From: Xylaria sp. FL1777
Lineage: Eukaryota > Ascomycota > Sordariomycetes > Xylariales > Xylariaceae
NCBI GenBank assembly: GCA_022578965.1
Contig: MU400584.1
Span: 124,001-188,000 of the forward strand
Direction of reading: 5' to 3'
Length of the DNA stretch: 64,000 bases
Part shown: positions 50,567-61,773 of the stretch, piece after piece
Numbering within the stretch: position 1 is the stretch's first letter
Layout: every line of letters starts with the position of its first letter
The notes under the pieces: generated by a model
Databases searched by the model: none
The model's input: the letters and a program-made list of their open reading frames with translations, nothing else
Told to the model about the DNA's origin: nothing
Made by a program: the position numbers and the translations under genes

Positions 50567-53500
50567 ATGGCTATGCACCTCCCCCCCATGGGTGGCAGTG
50601 GAGGAGCCCATACCCAACCGTCGTTGCCATCGCTTCCCGCCCATCTCCAGTCCGACACTCACTTGACCGCACATCTGGCCAGCCGCTTCCATGTGTCTAT
50701 TCCGACGGCGAGACTCTCATCCCATGCCCTCATATCTCTCAATACCTATACGTCCTCGACCAAGGGTCTCGATGGAGGCAAGGAGGGGAGCGCCATGGCT
50801 GGCGCCGAGGATATAGCCGACCGGGCTTTCCTCAGGATGGGCCATCGATCTGAGAACCAGACAGTGCTTTTTTTGTGCGTTTGCATTTTATTGTCGTCAC
50901 ATAGGATGATGCTGATAGGAATCATGCTAATCATTATCTCATCAGGGGTGAATCAGGCTCCGGGAAAACAACTATACGATCCCATCTCCTCACATCGCTT
51001 TTAAACAAGTCTTCTACTCCGCTGTCGAGCAAGGTTTCCCTAGCAGCCTATGTTTTCGATTCACTAACAACAACCAAAACTGCCACAACTCCGACTGCAT
51101 CGAAGGCTGGTCTGTTTTATGAGCTTCAATACGACACAGCGTCCACAACTAACCCTATCCTCATCGGTGGTAAACTCTTGGATCATAGGCTCGAGCGAAG
51201 CAGGATTACGGCAGTGCCGACAGGGGAACGAAACTTCCACGTACTCTACTATCTTCTTGCCGGTACTAGTGATGCTGAAAAGACGCATCTCGGCATTGAC
51301 ACTCCAAGAGATTCCGCCGGACAGAAGCGATGGAAATATCTGGGTCATCCGACACAGCTCAAAGTCGGTGTAAATGATGCTGAAGGATTTCAGCTATTTA
51401 AGACTGCCCTTCGAAAGTTGGAATTTCCCCGAAGCGAAATCGCCGAAATATGCCAAATATTGGCTTGTATCCTGCACATTGGACAGCTTGAATTCGAGGT
51501 TTGCGCAAATACTCAGGCAACTGCTGATGATAGCGGTGGATTCTCGCACGAAGGTGCTCAAACCGTGACAGCAGCCCGAAACAAAGATGTATTAGGCATC
51601 ATTGCTGCGTTTCTAGGAGTTAGCTCCCAAGATCTACAGAATACCATGGGCTACAAGACCAAGATGATTCACCGTGAGAGAGTCACGGTCATGCTGGACC
51701 CCCAGGGAGCCCGCGCTAACGCTGACGAACTCGCTCGGACGCTTTATTCTCTGCTAGTTGCCTACGTGATTGAGAGTATTAATCAAAAAATCTGTGCTGC
51801 GGAAGAGTCTATCGCCAATACAATCGATATTATTGATTTCCCGGGGTTTTCTCAGCAAACATCTACTGGCTCTGCGCTTGATCAGCTGCTCAACAATGCT
51901 GCTATGGAATCACTCTATAATCTCACTTTGCAGAACTTCTTTGACCGAAAGGCAGACATGCTAGATACCGAAGAAGTTACCGTGCCTGCTACGAGCTATT
52001 TTGACAACTCGGATGCTGTTAAGGGCCTATTGAAACCCACAAATGGGTTACTCAGTATCCTAGATGATCAAACTCGTCGTCACCGTACGGACATGCAGCT
52101 TCTAGAGAGTTTGAGGAAACGATTTGAGGGCAAAAACCCCGCAATTACTGTAGGCTCTGCGACGGCAAGACTCCCTGGCAGCAACTTTTTGTCTGAAAAT
52201 ACAGCAGCCACCTTCACTGTCAGACACTTCGCAGGTGAAGTCGATTATCCGATTAAGGGTCTGGTTGAGGAAAACGGCGAGGTCATTTCTGGCGACCTCA
52301 TGAATCTTATAAACTCGAGCAAGAGCGAATTCGTCACGCGACTTTTTGGTCAAGAAGCTCTACAGACAGTAATGCATCCACACGAGAAAACTACCGTCAT
52401 GCAAGCTTCTGTGAGCTCAAAGCCCATGAGGGCGCCTAGCGTCATGTCTAGAAAAGGTGGTCGAGCTATGAGGTCACGGAGATTACGTGAAGAATCTTTC
52501 GATGACATGGACAGTGATGCTGGCGATGCTAGAGGTCAGAGCCGGTCGAGGGAGGGTCCAAGTAAGAGCATGCGCCAGTCAGAGCAAGGTGCATCAGGCC
52601 AATTCTTATCGGCTTTGGAGAACGTCAAGCAAGCTATCACGGCTCCCAATACAAATAATTACTTCGTGTTCTGCTTGAAGCCAAATGATAGACGCATTGC
52701 GAATCAATTTGATAGCAAATGCGTTCGATCGCAGGTACAGACCTTCGGCATAGCGGAGATCAGCCAACGTTTAAGATCCGCTGATTTTAGTGTTTTCCTA
52801 CCATTCGGCGAGTTTCTTGGCCTTGCTGATGCTGAGACGATCTTCGTGGGGGGCGAGCGGGAGAAAGTTGAAGCTGTTGTGCAGAATAGGCAATGGCCAA
52901 CCCACGAGGCTCATATTGGATCAACTGGCATTTTCCTAAGCGAACGCTGCTGGTTAGAAATAACATCCTTAGGCGACGGTACCTCTGCGTCTGGCCGATA
53001 CGCGTCCGATCAGGGTGATGGTTCCACGCCTGGAGGCGACCTACCGTTCGGTGCCTCCAAGGAGCGGCTTGTATCGATTGGTAACACACCACAATACAGC
53101 GACAAACCTCGTGGGGGCTACTTCGGTAGCGGTGATATTGATACACGTTCTGAGGCCGGTGCATCCGCTTTTGGTGGTGGTGACATGTTCAAGAATTTCG
53201 ATACTCGCGAGCAAATGGCTGAACGTGGTAATGAAAAGTCGTTGGTCGAAGTTGAGGAATACAGGGACAGCCCCAGTCGCAAACGCTGGATATTCATCGT
53301 ATACATGCTTACTTGGTTCGTCCCTGATTTCCTCATACGCTGGGTCGGACGAATGCAACGTAAAGATGTGCGGATGGCTTGGCGAGAGAAGCTGGCCATC
53401 AACTTTATCATTTGGTTCAGTTGTCTCTTTGCTATCTTCTTCGTTGTCGTCTTTCCGATGCTCATCTGCCCCAAGCAGTACGTATTCAGTGCCGCAGAAT

Positions 53501-56286
53501 TGCAAGCGTTTGATGGTAAAAACGGTAACAAAGCATACGCCTCAATTCGTGGTCAAGTTTTCGACATCACATCCTATGCTCCGCATCACTACCCACCCTA
53601 TATTACAACCACAAAACTTACCAACTATGGTGGTATGGACATTACGTCTTTGTTCCCTGTTCAAGTCTCGGCTCTCTGTCAGGGTAAAAATGGCCAAGTT
53701 GATCCCTCCGTGACGCTGGACTACAAGTCAGCCAACGTGAGTGGCACGGCTAATATAATCAGTTCTGGAGATATAAACGCCAACTACCATGACTATCGAT
53801 ACTACACCACTCTATACCAGCCGGATTGGTTTTATGAGAGAATGGAAGTTCTAAAAAGTAGCTGGAAGAAGGGAACCATAGGATACTCAGCACAATATGT
53901 CAAGACCCTAGCGACAAAACAAAACCAAATTGCTATCCTGAATGGTCGAGTTTACGACCTGACAAAGTATATGCTTGGCGGTCGCCCTATTATGGTGCCT
54001 GCAGGCGCAGAGAAGCCCACTGATCCCGACGTTGCTAATTTTATGGATGACACGGTCTTGACCCTGTTCTCAGACAAGGCTGGCACCGATTTGACGGAGT
54101 TATGGAATCGGTCTCCCATGGACGATGCGTTGCGTGCCCGTATGCAACTTTGCCTAGATAATCTTTTCTATGTTGGCGACGTCGACACTCGAAACTCTAC
54201 AAAATGTCAATTTGCGCAATATCTTGTCCTCGCTGTCTCGATCATTCTTGTTAGCATTATTGGCTTCAAGTTTCTTGCTGCCCTTCAGTTTGGGGGCAAA
54301 AACATGCCAGAGGATATCGACAAGTTCGTCATGTGTCAAATCCCAGCTTATACGGAAGATGAAGACTCGCTTCGCCGAGCTATTGACTCTGCTGCTCGCA
54401 TGCGGTACGATGATAAACGCAAACTTTTGGTAATAATCTGTGACGGAATGATTATTGGACAAGGCAACGATCGCCCAACACCGCGTATTGTGCTGGATAT
54501 TCTTGGTGTATCGGAGACCGTAGATCCTGAACCCCTCAGCTTCGAGTCGCTCGGTGAAGGCCTCAAGCAACACAATATGGGCAAGGTCTATTCTGGTCTA
54601 TACGAAGTCCAAGGTCATATCGTCCCCTTTCTGGTTGTTGTCAAGGTTGGCAAGCCTTCAGAAGTCTCTCGCCCCGGTAATCGCGGGAAGCGCGATTCAC
54701 AAATGGTTCTTATGCGTTTCCTCAACCGCGTCCACTACAATCTGCCGATGAGTCCTCTTGAACTAGAAATGTACCACCAAATCCGCAATGTCATTGGTGT
54801 TAACCCCACCTTCTACGAGTACATGCTTCAAATCGACGCTGATACCGTCGTCGCCCCAGATGCTGCCACTCGTATGGTTGCTGCGTTCCTCGACGACACT
54901 CGCTTGATTGCCTGCTGTGGCGAGACGGCCCTAACAAATTCTAAAGCTTCGTTCATCACAATGATCCAGGTTTACGAGTACTATATCTCTCATAACCTGT
55001 CTAAGGCTTTTGAAAGCTTGTTCGGTAGTGTCACTTGTCTGCCAGGTTGTTTCTCTATGTACCGCATTCGCGCTGCTGAATCTGGGAAGCCGTTGTTTGT
55101 TAGCCGTGAGATCATAGACGATTATGCTACGATCCGCGTGGACACTTTACATATGAAGAACCTCTTGCATCTAGGCGAGGATCGATACCTAACGACGCTC
55201 CTCCTAAAGTACCATTCGAAGTATAAGACCAAATACATCTTCCCAGCTAAGGCATGGACCATCGCTCCGGATACCTGGCAGGTGTTCATGTCCCAGCGAC
55301 GTCGTTGGATCAATTCTACGGTACACAATCTCATGGAACTTGTTCCCATGTCACAACTTTGCGGTTTCTGCTGCTTCAGTATGCGCTTCATAGTGTTTAT
55401 CGATCTCCTATCAACTGTGGTGCAGCCAGTAACCCTCGCCTACATTGTCTATCTCCTTGTTCTCGTTGGTACCTCCAGCACTATCATTCCACTCACTGCC
55501 TTCATCTTGCTTGGTGCGATTTACGGATTGCAAGCCATCATTTTCATCCTACGTAGGCGATGGGAGATGGTTGGCTGGTTAATTCTGTATATCTTGGCCA
55601 TTCCTGTCTTTTCCTTCGGTCTACCTCTCTATGCCTTTTGGAACATGGATGACTTCAACTGGGGAAATACCCGTGTGGTCGCTGGTGAGAAAGGCAAGAA
55701 GGTTGTCATTTCTGATGAGGGCAAATTTGATCCTGCCTCGATCCCTCGGAAGAGGTGGGAGGAGTACCAGGCTGAACTGTGGGATGCGCAGACTTCCAAG
55801 GAAGATACTCATTCTGAGGTCAGCGGTTTTAGCTATGCCACGAAGCCAGGCATGAATGCTGCCGCATCCGAGTACTATCATGCTCAGTCTCGCGCTGGTT
55901 CAACGGTGGGGATTGTTCCCCCATACGACATCAAGAATGCTGGCAATTTTAGCCGCATGTCATTTGCTCCGACCGACAATAGGATGAGTCAGTTTGGAGG
56001 CTCACAATTCTTCGGCAACCATGGCGAGACGGAAATGGTGGATATGGCGTCTATGCCTAGCGACGATGCTCTCCTGGCTGAAATTCGTGAGATTTTGCGG
56101 ACGGCGGATCTGATGACAGTCACCAAGAAAGGCATCAAACAGGAATTGGAAAGGAGATTTAATGTCCCGCTTGAATCTAGACGGGCGTATATAAACAGCG
56201 GTAAGCATGAGCTTGATACAACTGGCTTGAAGACTTTACTAATTAGTTTTATAGCAACTGAGGCACTGCTCTCTGGACAGTTGTAA
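50567..56286 (+). CDS. Chitin synthase with myosin motor domain, class V (csmA type)
   Basis: Three exons, 50567-50874, 50946-56200 and 56255-56286, giving 1864 residues, the usual size of class V enzymes. The N-terminal about 750 residues are a myosin-like motor: P-loop GESGSGKTT at residues 104-112, switch II-like IDFPGFSQQ, and the actin-side segment [14 protein letters not shown]. Two membrane segments follow [18 protein letters not shown] cytochrome b5-like domain ([13 protein letters not shown]) and a second similar stretch ([11 protein letters not shown]) precede the catalytic domain, which has [52 protein letters not shown] and QRRRW at residues 1553-1557. A DEK-like tail ends the protein. 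The motor is known to carry or hold the enzyme at growth sites via actin. The last intron (54 bases) is in frame, so retention would only insert 18 residues. Confidence 0.95.
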
Positions 56287-57659
56287 ACGGGATCTAGACG
56301 GTCCAGTCATTTTGCTCATTAGACTCGGAGCACGATTCCGCCCAAGCATGGACTGCCGGGTTACATATCCTTGCAATGCAATAATGGGCCGTTAGCACAG
56401 CTGGGATGCATTTGGCAGGAGGTGTTACAATTAAACAGGTGTTGGTCTTTGGTTTTTCCCCCTTTCTGTGTTGACCTATAGGCACCGAAAGCACATGCAT
56501 ATAATAATTGGGTAAATTTGTATAGTACCGTGTGAGGGCAATTGCAACCTCCATTATAGCGTCGTGATGCTACTTTCATCGCTGTGCGTGTCATGAAGTC
56601 GATTCTCTGCTGCCTGCTCATTTGCTTGGGGCTAGGTGCTGCTATTGTTTTTTTTCTGGCTGGAAAGAGGTCGGTGCACATCGTCATCGTATGAAACAGG
56701 AATTCTATGAAATTCAGAAGCCAAGGTGTTAGCGGTTTTGCCAAGTGCACCGATGGATGAGACTACCCAGACGAGGTACGCGTAGCTTGATACTACAGAA
56801 CTTTGCATTTGTATATCATGATATTTCTATGGTCGCCCTCAACCTACTACCTACTGTATGAACTATCGACAACAGTATGCAGCCTTTGTTGAAGAAGGCA
56901 GGGGCAACGTCTGTAGTGGGTGGTTGCGCGTTGTCTGTATTACAGTGTGTATACAGTCCACGTCTGTCAGTAGGTGGCAATTATCGTAGTTGGTACCCCT
57001 GTTTCAATCCTAAAACACGCCTAGAAATGACTCGGTACGGTCTTGGTATTGAAGGGCTGATTTCTTTTGTCATGGCTGGTGACCAACCAGCTGCAGACAC
57101 GCTTCGGAGCATCCTCCATCCAACTCACACTGTAGTACAAGCTTAGGTAGGTAGCCAAGTATACATGGATTCTACTTACTACCTATGTTAGGTCCCGTTT
57201 ACCACGTACCTAATGTATGGATAATATATGACGGTGTATGCACACCCAATGAATAATGTCACGGGTATGTATAATCTATGTCTGACACAAACAATGCTCA
57301 GCATTAGTAGGTACTACTGTAGTAGGTAAGTATCATCATGCTTGCAGATGACTTGCCGTACACCACAATAATAGCGTACCTTGGCCCTTGTTGATATGGC
57401 TGGCTCCCTCTTTGCAGATCACTCTTGTAGTAAAGCCACACCTCCCTCTGAGACACTCTGGTAAAGTACCTTACCCATGAAAAAAAAGACCCAACTTATA
57501 TTTCCGTTCTGTGCATGCCTCCATCGTCATACCTTTACACCTTCGTCGACTACAACAACGCCTGTCTGCTGTTTATACCAATTCTCTCTTCTTACATATT
57601 CGGAATTACTTGTGCCTTATAAGAGCCCCCTACACTCGCTATTCGTCGTCAGGTCGAAG
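56287..57659. other. Intergenic region upstream of the cation exchanger
   Basis: No gene is supported. TAGGTA/TACCTA words are dense at about 57140-57330. An in-frame ATG at 57477 would extend the exchanger by 61 residues, but the added peptide has leader-like composition, so it is read as 5' untranslated sequence. Confidence 0.5.
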
Positions 57660-59352
57660 ATGGCCGGAGTGGAAACCGGCGGCGATGTTGCCCAGGAGAA
57701 GCACTCGCCGGTGGCCCTCCAAGGTGTGTCCCCCCAAGGTTCGCGCGATGCTGCCCTACCACACTCTCGCCAGGATGTCGCCGAGATCGATGCAAGCGGT
57801 GATCATCGGCTGCCCAGCCGTCTATTTCGTGTCAAGTCATCGGGGGAGAGCGGCCGGAGCGGCCTGCATCCCATACAGTTCTTGAAGATAATATGGACAT
57901 CGTCGAGTCGCGTAGCGCGGGCCGTCAACATCCTATGGCCTTTCGTACCCGCTGCCCTCGCCGTCTATTATACGCAAACCGGTCCTTCTACCCTCCGATT
58001 CAGTCTCGCCTACATCGCAATGGTGCCCTGTGCCAATCTGATTGGTTTTGCCGGTGCCGAACTCGCTGCGAAGATGCCCCATATGCTCGGTGTGTTGACC
58101 GAGACAACGTGCGTATATGATGGCCCGGCTCTCGCCCTAACCGACCGGCAAGGACGCTGATAGTGTGATAGGATTGGTTCCATCGTCGAGATTGTCCTCT
58201 TTCTTGTGCTGCTGTTCAGCACAGCAGATGACACCAAGTATTACATTATCCGAGCTGCTATCCTAGGCTCTATACTAGCTACTATGCTCTTATGCCTGGG
58301 ATTGTGCTTCTTTGCGGCTGGCCTACGGCGTGAGACGGCGACGTTTGACTCTGCGCTTAGTGAAGTCGGGACTGGATTGCTTCTCATGGCGTGCGAGCTC
58401 CTCCCTCCCCCTTCTACTTTTGTCCTGGTAAACTAACGGTGACCAGTGGGCTCGGCCTCGCAATTCCCACTATCTTTCAGCACAGCATCTCCCTTAATAT
58501 CGACGATTACGGTATCACATTGCAAGATCTCGACAACAGAACAACACAGATATCACGTGTCGTCTCTGTGCTCTTGCTAATTGCCTACATCGTCTTTGTC
58601 TGGTTCCAAATGCGCACCCACCACGGTATTTATGACGCGATCTTCGAGCATGATGAGCACCGGGATCTTGACAAGCACAAGGATAAAGCTAGGGACAAAC
58701 TTACACTAACTGAATGCATCATTTCACTCATTGTCTCCGTTGCTCTCGTGACCCTCATCGCGCTCGCGCTTGTTCACGAGATCGAACCGGTGGTAGAGGA
58801 AAGCAGGATCTCGGATCCGTTCATGGGTTTGATCCTCGTTCCGCTGGTCGAGAAAGCCGCCGAGCACCTAACGGCTCTCGACGAGGCCTGGGACAACCAA
58901 ATCAACTTCGCCCTCTCGCACTGCATCGGCTCTACCATTCAGACCGCCATGTTGAACGCGCCGCTTGTCGTCATCGTCGCCTGGGGCCGCAACCTCCCTC
59001 TCGCTCTCAGCTTTGAGATATTCGAAATCGCCATTCTTATCCTTGCAATTAGTGCGTATTAAAACCTCCTATACCCGATCCCTTAGTCTACTTTTCTTGA
59101 ATAGCCTTGCAGGTTCTATAAAACTGAAGTTGTAGATCTCGACTAACACATTCTACGCACGCAGTCACTGTGGGCAATTATCTTCGCGACCAGAAATCCG
59201 ACTACCTCGAGGGCTTTCTTTGCATTATTACGTATATCGCTATTGCCGTAGCCGCCTTCTACTTCCCCACAGCCCTGAAGCTCCAAAGCCACGGCGAGGA
59301 AGCTCAGGGCACTGAAGCTGGCGGACATGCCGAGCGTAGTCTCTTCTTATGA
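57660..59352 (+). CDS. Cation/H+ exchanger of the CaCA family (vacuolar VCX/CAX type)
   Basis: Four exons, 57660-58108, 58172-58390, 58447-59051 and 59165-59352, giving 486 residues. A polar N-terminus of about 80 residues precedes roughly eleven membrane segments. The first alpha-repeat reads ETTIGSIVEIVLF (E156 present) and the second reads EKAAEHLTALDEAW and HCIGSTIQTAML, in the positions of the family's two acidic repeats. A charged cytosolic loop (HDEHRDLDKHKDKARDK) lies between the two halves, as in CAX proteins. Such carriers move Ca2+ or other cations into the vacuole or a related organelle against protons. The canonical asparagine of the first GNxxE motif is a serine here, so cation choice may differ. 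The start was placed at 57660 because the upstream extension resembles leader sequence. Confidence 0.86.
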
Positions 59353-60168
59353 TTTGCCCGCTTAACATTTCGATTTGAAGACTGAATTGTCCGCGCTTCC
59401 CAATAGGAGTCGATAGGAGCGCGCGATTTCTCTCACGTTATTCCCCAGTATATGCATTTGCAGGGAAAATTGGCATAGGCCCACGGACCCATAACTATAC
59501 AAAAAGTCAACACGCTCTCGCGGCGGTGGTTCGAAAGTATGGGCTGACTATAACGACTGAAATGAACAACACAGGCAAGCATCAATCATATCTCTGGAGT
59601 TTCATGTAGCATTAAGCCCATTTGGATGGCGTCAATCCTTCGCTCTCGTGGCCTGTAGTCCCTTTTATTTAGTCATTTTTTGGATTTCATCGGGCCTTTT
59701 TAGTCTGCATAAGGGAGAGGCGAAGGTGCCATGAGCTGGAATAATTGGAAACAGCCAGTTTGAAACGGATTGCATTACATGTCTATGTCTCTGGGATGTC
59801 CGTGGCAAATAGCCTCCGTGTGCTTCAACGTCTTCTAGCTGGCAAGTGTGCATCATTTATGTATATGAACAATTATAAATAGTGCCAGTATCAAGCAGGC
59901 TTTCTTTGATGATATCGTTTTTGTACTGCACCTGGTTATGAATCAGCCTAAGTACAGCTAGGAACTCTGATGATCAATTCTCCGTAAATTAACTTGTACC
60001 TCTTATAGGCGGTTTCAATGCCTCTATTATCAGATGCATGCGTGTTGTCACTCAGTTTCATCTTCTCAACCTAAATCCCCAATCCGTGTCACGTGATCCG
60101 AGTTATGTATTGATATAATACAAAGCTGCTAACTGCCAACTCCCAAATGTAACTAACAGCTAAGCTAT
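59353..60168. other. Convergent gap between exchanger and kinase-like gene
   Basis: Opposed 3' flanks with no recognisable gene or structured RNA. Confidence 0.5.
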
Positions 60169-60969
60169 TTAGTCTTCGAATGTTGGCTTATCCATCCATG
60201 TGCGAATCTTGGCGAGAGCTGAAGTGTCGTGTCGCGTTTCTGAGGTCGTATAGTCCTTCATCTCGCAATCGATCCAACCTTTCGTGCCTCGACTCGTTGA
60301 CAACTTGTCCCCAATTCTACGAGCCGAGCCGAAGTCGATTAGAACAGGCGTTCCGTCCCCTGCCACGAGGACGTTTGTTGGGTTAAGGTCGTTATGGGCC
60401 CAGCCAAGTGAGTGTATGTGATGGATTGCCGACTCCAGCGATTCTATGAAGAGCTCTTTGTCTTGGAGAGCGTGGCCGCTCTTTAGGTAGCTGTTTAAGG
60501 TATGGGGATGTCGGTCGAGCACGAGTCCGGTGATATAGCCCCGTCGCACATGACAGCCATGGTATCCGACGATATTCGGGTGAGGGTGGGTCTTGAGCAC
60601 TTCCATTGCTTCTGCCTCTTCTACCAATGCCTTGGGGAGCAGATGTACAACTTTGTGCTTTAGAAAGACGTCGTATAACGCTAGCCTGGGCCGCTTGACG
60701 AAAACGTTGGGTGGAAGTTTTTCAGGGGCCTTGGTGAGAGTGATATTATGCTGGGGCCATCGGGGAAAGATTTCCTCGTCGGGAATTTGCGCCAGCGAGT
60801 TGGTGGCCTCCTCGAATGAGATGTTCGCCTTTGGCTTGTTTAATTGACCGTAGTATATCGTGTCGTCCTCCACTGTCGCGAACATGGTATATTGGAAGTC
60901 CCCGGTGTCCTCGTCGACTTCTTCAGACACCCAAAGCAATTCTTCCCAACTGGTGATCCGTGGCGCCAT
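60169..60969 (-). CDS. Small protein-kinase-like protein with degenerate N-lobe
   Basis: A single uninterrupted exon of 266 residues. The C-lobe is kinase-like: catalytic loop WAHNDLNPTNVLV (D194, N199), metal-binding LIDFGSAR (D212) and a short segment SRGTKGWID in place of an activation loop. The N-lobe has no clear glycine loop. A lysine in VFVKRPRL and a glutamate in VEEAEAMEVL could take the usual places. The chain ends soon after the activation region, so the lower C-lobe helices are mostly missing; it is about as long as other short fungal kinases of the HxDLNPxN type. Such genes are common, fast-evolving and often intronless in Pezizomycotina; their substrates are unknown. It lies 0.8 kb downstream of the dynamin-like gene on the same strand. 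Confidence 0.82.
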   Translation of the reverse strand: MAPRITSWEELLWVSEEVDEDTGDFQYTMFATVEDDTIYYGQLNKPKANISFEEATNSLAQIPDEEIFPRWPQHNITLTKAPEKLPPNVFVKRPRLALYDVFLKHKVVHLLPKALVEEAEAMEVLKTHPHPNIVGYHGCHVRRGYITGLVLDRHPHTLNSYLKSGHALQDKELFIESLESAIHHIHSLGWAHNDLNPTNVLVAGDGTPVLIDFGSARRIGDKLSTSRGTKGWIDCEMKDYTTSETRHDTSALAKIRTWMDKPTFED

Positions 60970-61773
60970 GATAGAGGGGCTTTAGGCAAGTGGTAGAACA
61001 AGGGAATGATGGGATATTTTGGATATTTTGGGATACTGCACGCTCAACAGCAGGCGATCATCTATCAACGAACGCGCGATTGCTTCTCATTAGGTATGTT
61101 ACTGATTGGTTTGTAGTTTCATTCCTAGCTGCTGCAGCAGTAATTATAGGGAGCTCAATTCAGAAGGCTAGTGAATTTCGGAAGGATAGTGAACCACTAT
61201 AAGAGCGCTATAATCAACCACTAAATGGGCTATAAGCAAGTTACTAGATGTACTGTATTTACTTTAATTAATTGCGTTTCTGTTAATCGTTTTACTTCTT
61301 AAAGCTTAATTAAAGTTAATACTTAGATACGTAAGCTATAGCTTATTTTCTTGTATTTAGAGTACGGATGAGTTTACCATAGTTTCATTGCTCGAGTGAG
61401 TTGTAGCTAGACTGTCTAAGTATGATCAAAGTTTTGTAATTGAATATAGGGGTAGTACACAGCTACAATGGTCGTCTATACAAGTCCAGCCTTGAACAAC
61501 AAGTCAGAGGACTTGGTAATTTTGAAAGGAGCATGAGAATATAAGTCCCGTTCTATACGATTATAAAATCTAGAAAGAAGTATTCTGAAAACACAACATT
61601 CACACTATGTATTCATTCTTAGGTTCCTTGGTATTAGCTTGCTAGCTGCTCATACACTAAGAAATAATTAATGAACTAAATCCTAGACGTAGCATAGTAG
61701 GTATAAAATACAGGGTATTAGACATGTGAATTGACGGTCAGCCACCAATGTGCTATTTGGCCGAAGGCCGTAC
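60970..61773. other. AT-rich gap between kinase-like and dynamin-like genes
   Basis: No gene is supported. The stretch at about 61230-61700 is AT-rich with many stops in all frames. Confidence 0.55.

Noticed and set aside
57477..57659. N-terminal extension of the cation exchanger from an ATG at 57477
   Set aside because: The added peptide is Thr/Ser/Pro- and Cys-rich with pyrimidine-tract composition, as in a leader, and does not fit the family N-terminus.
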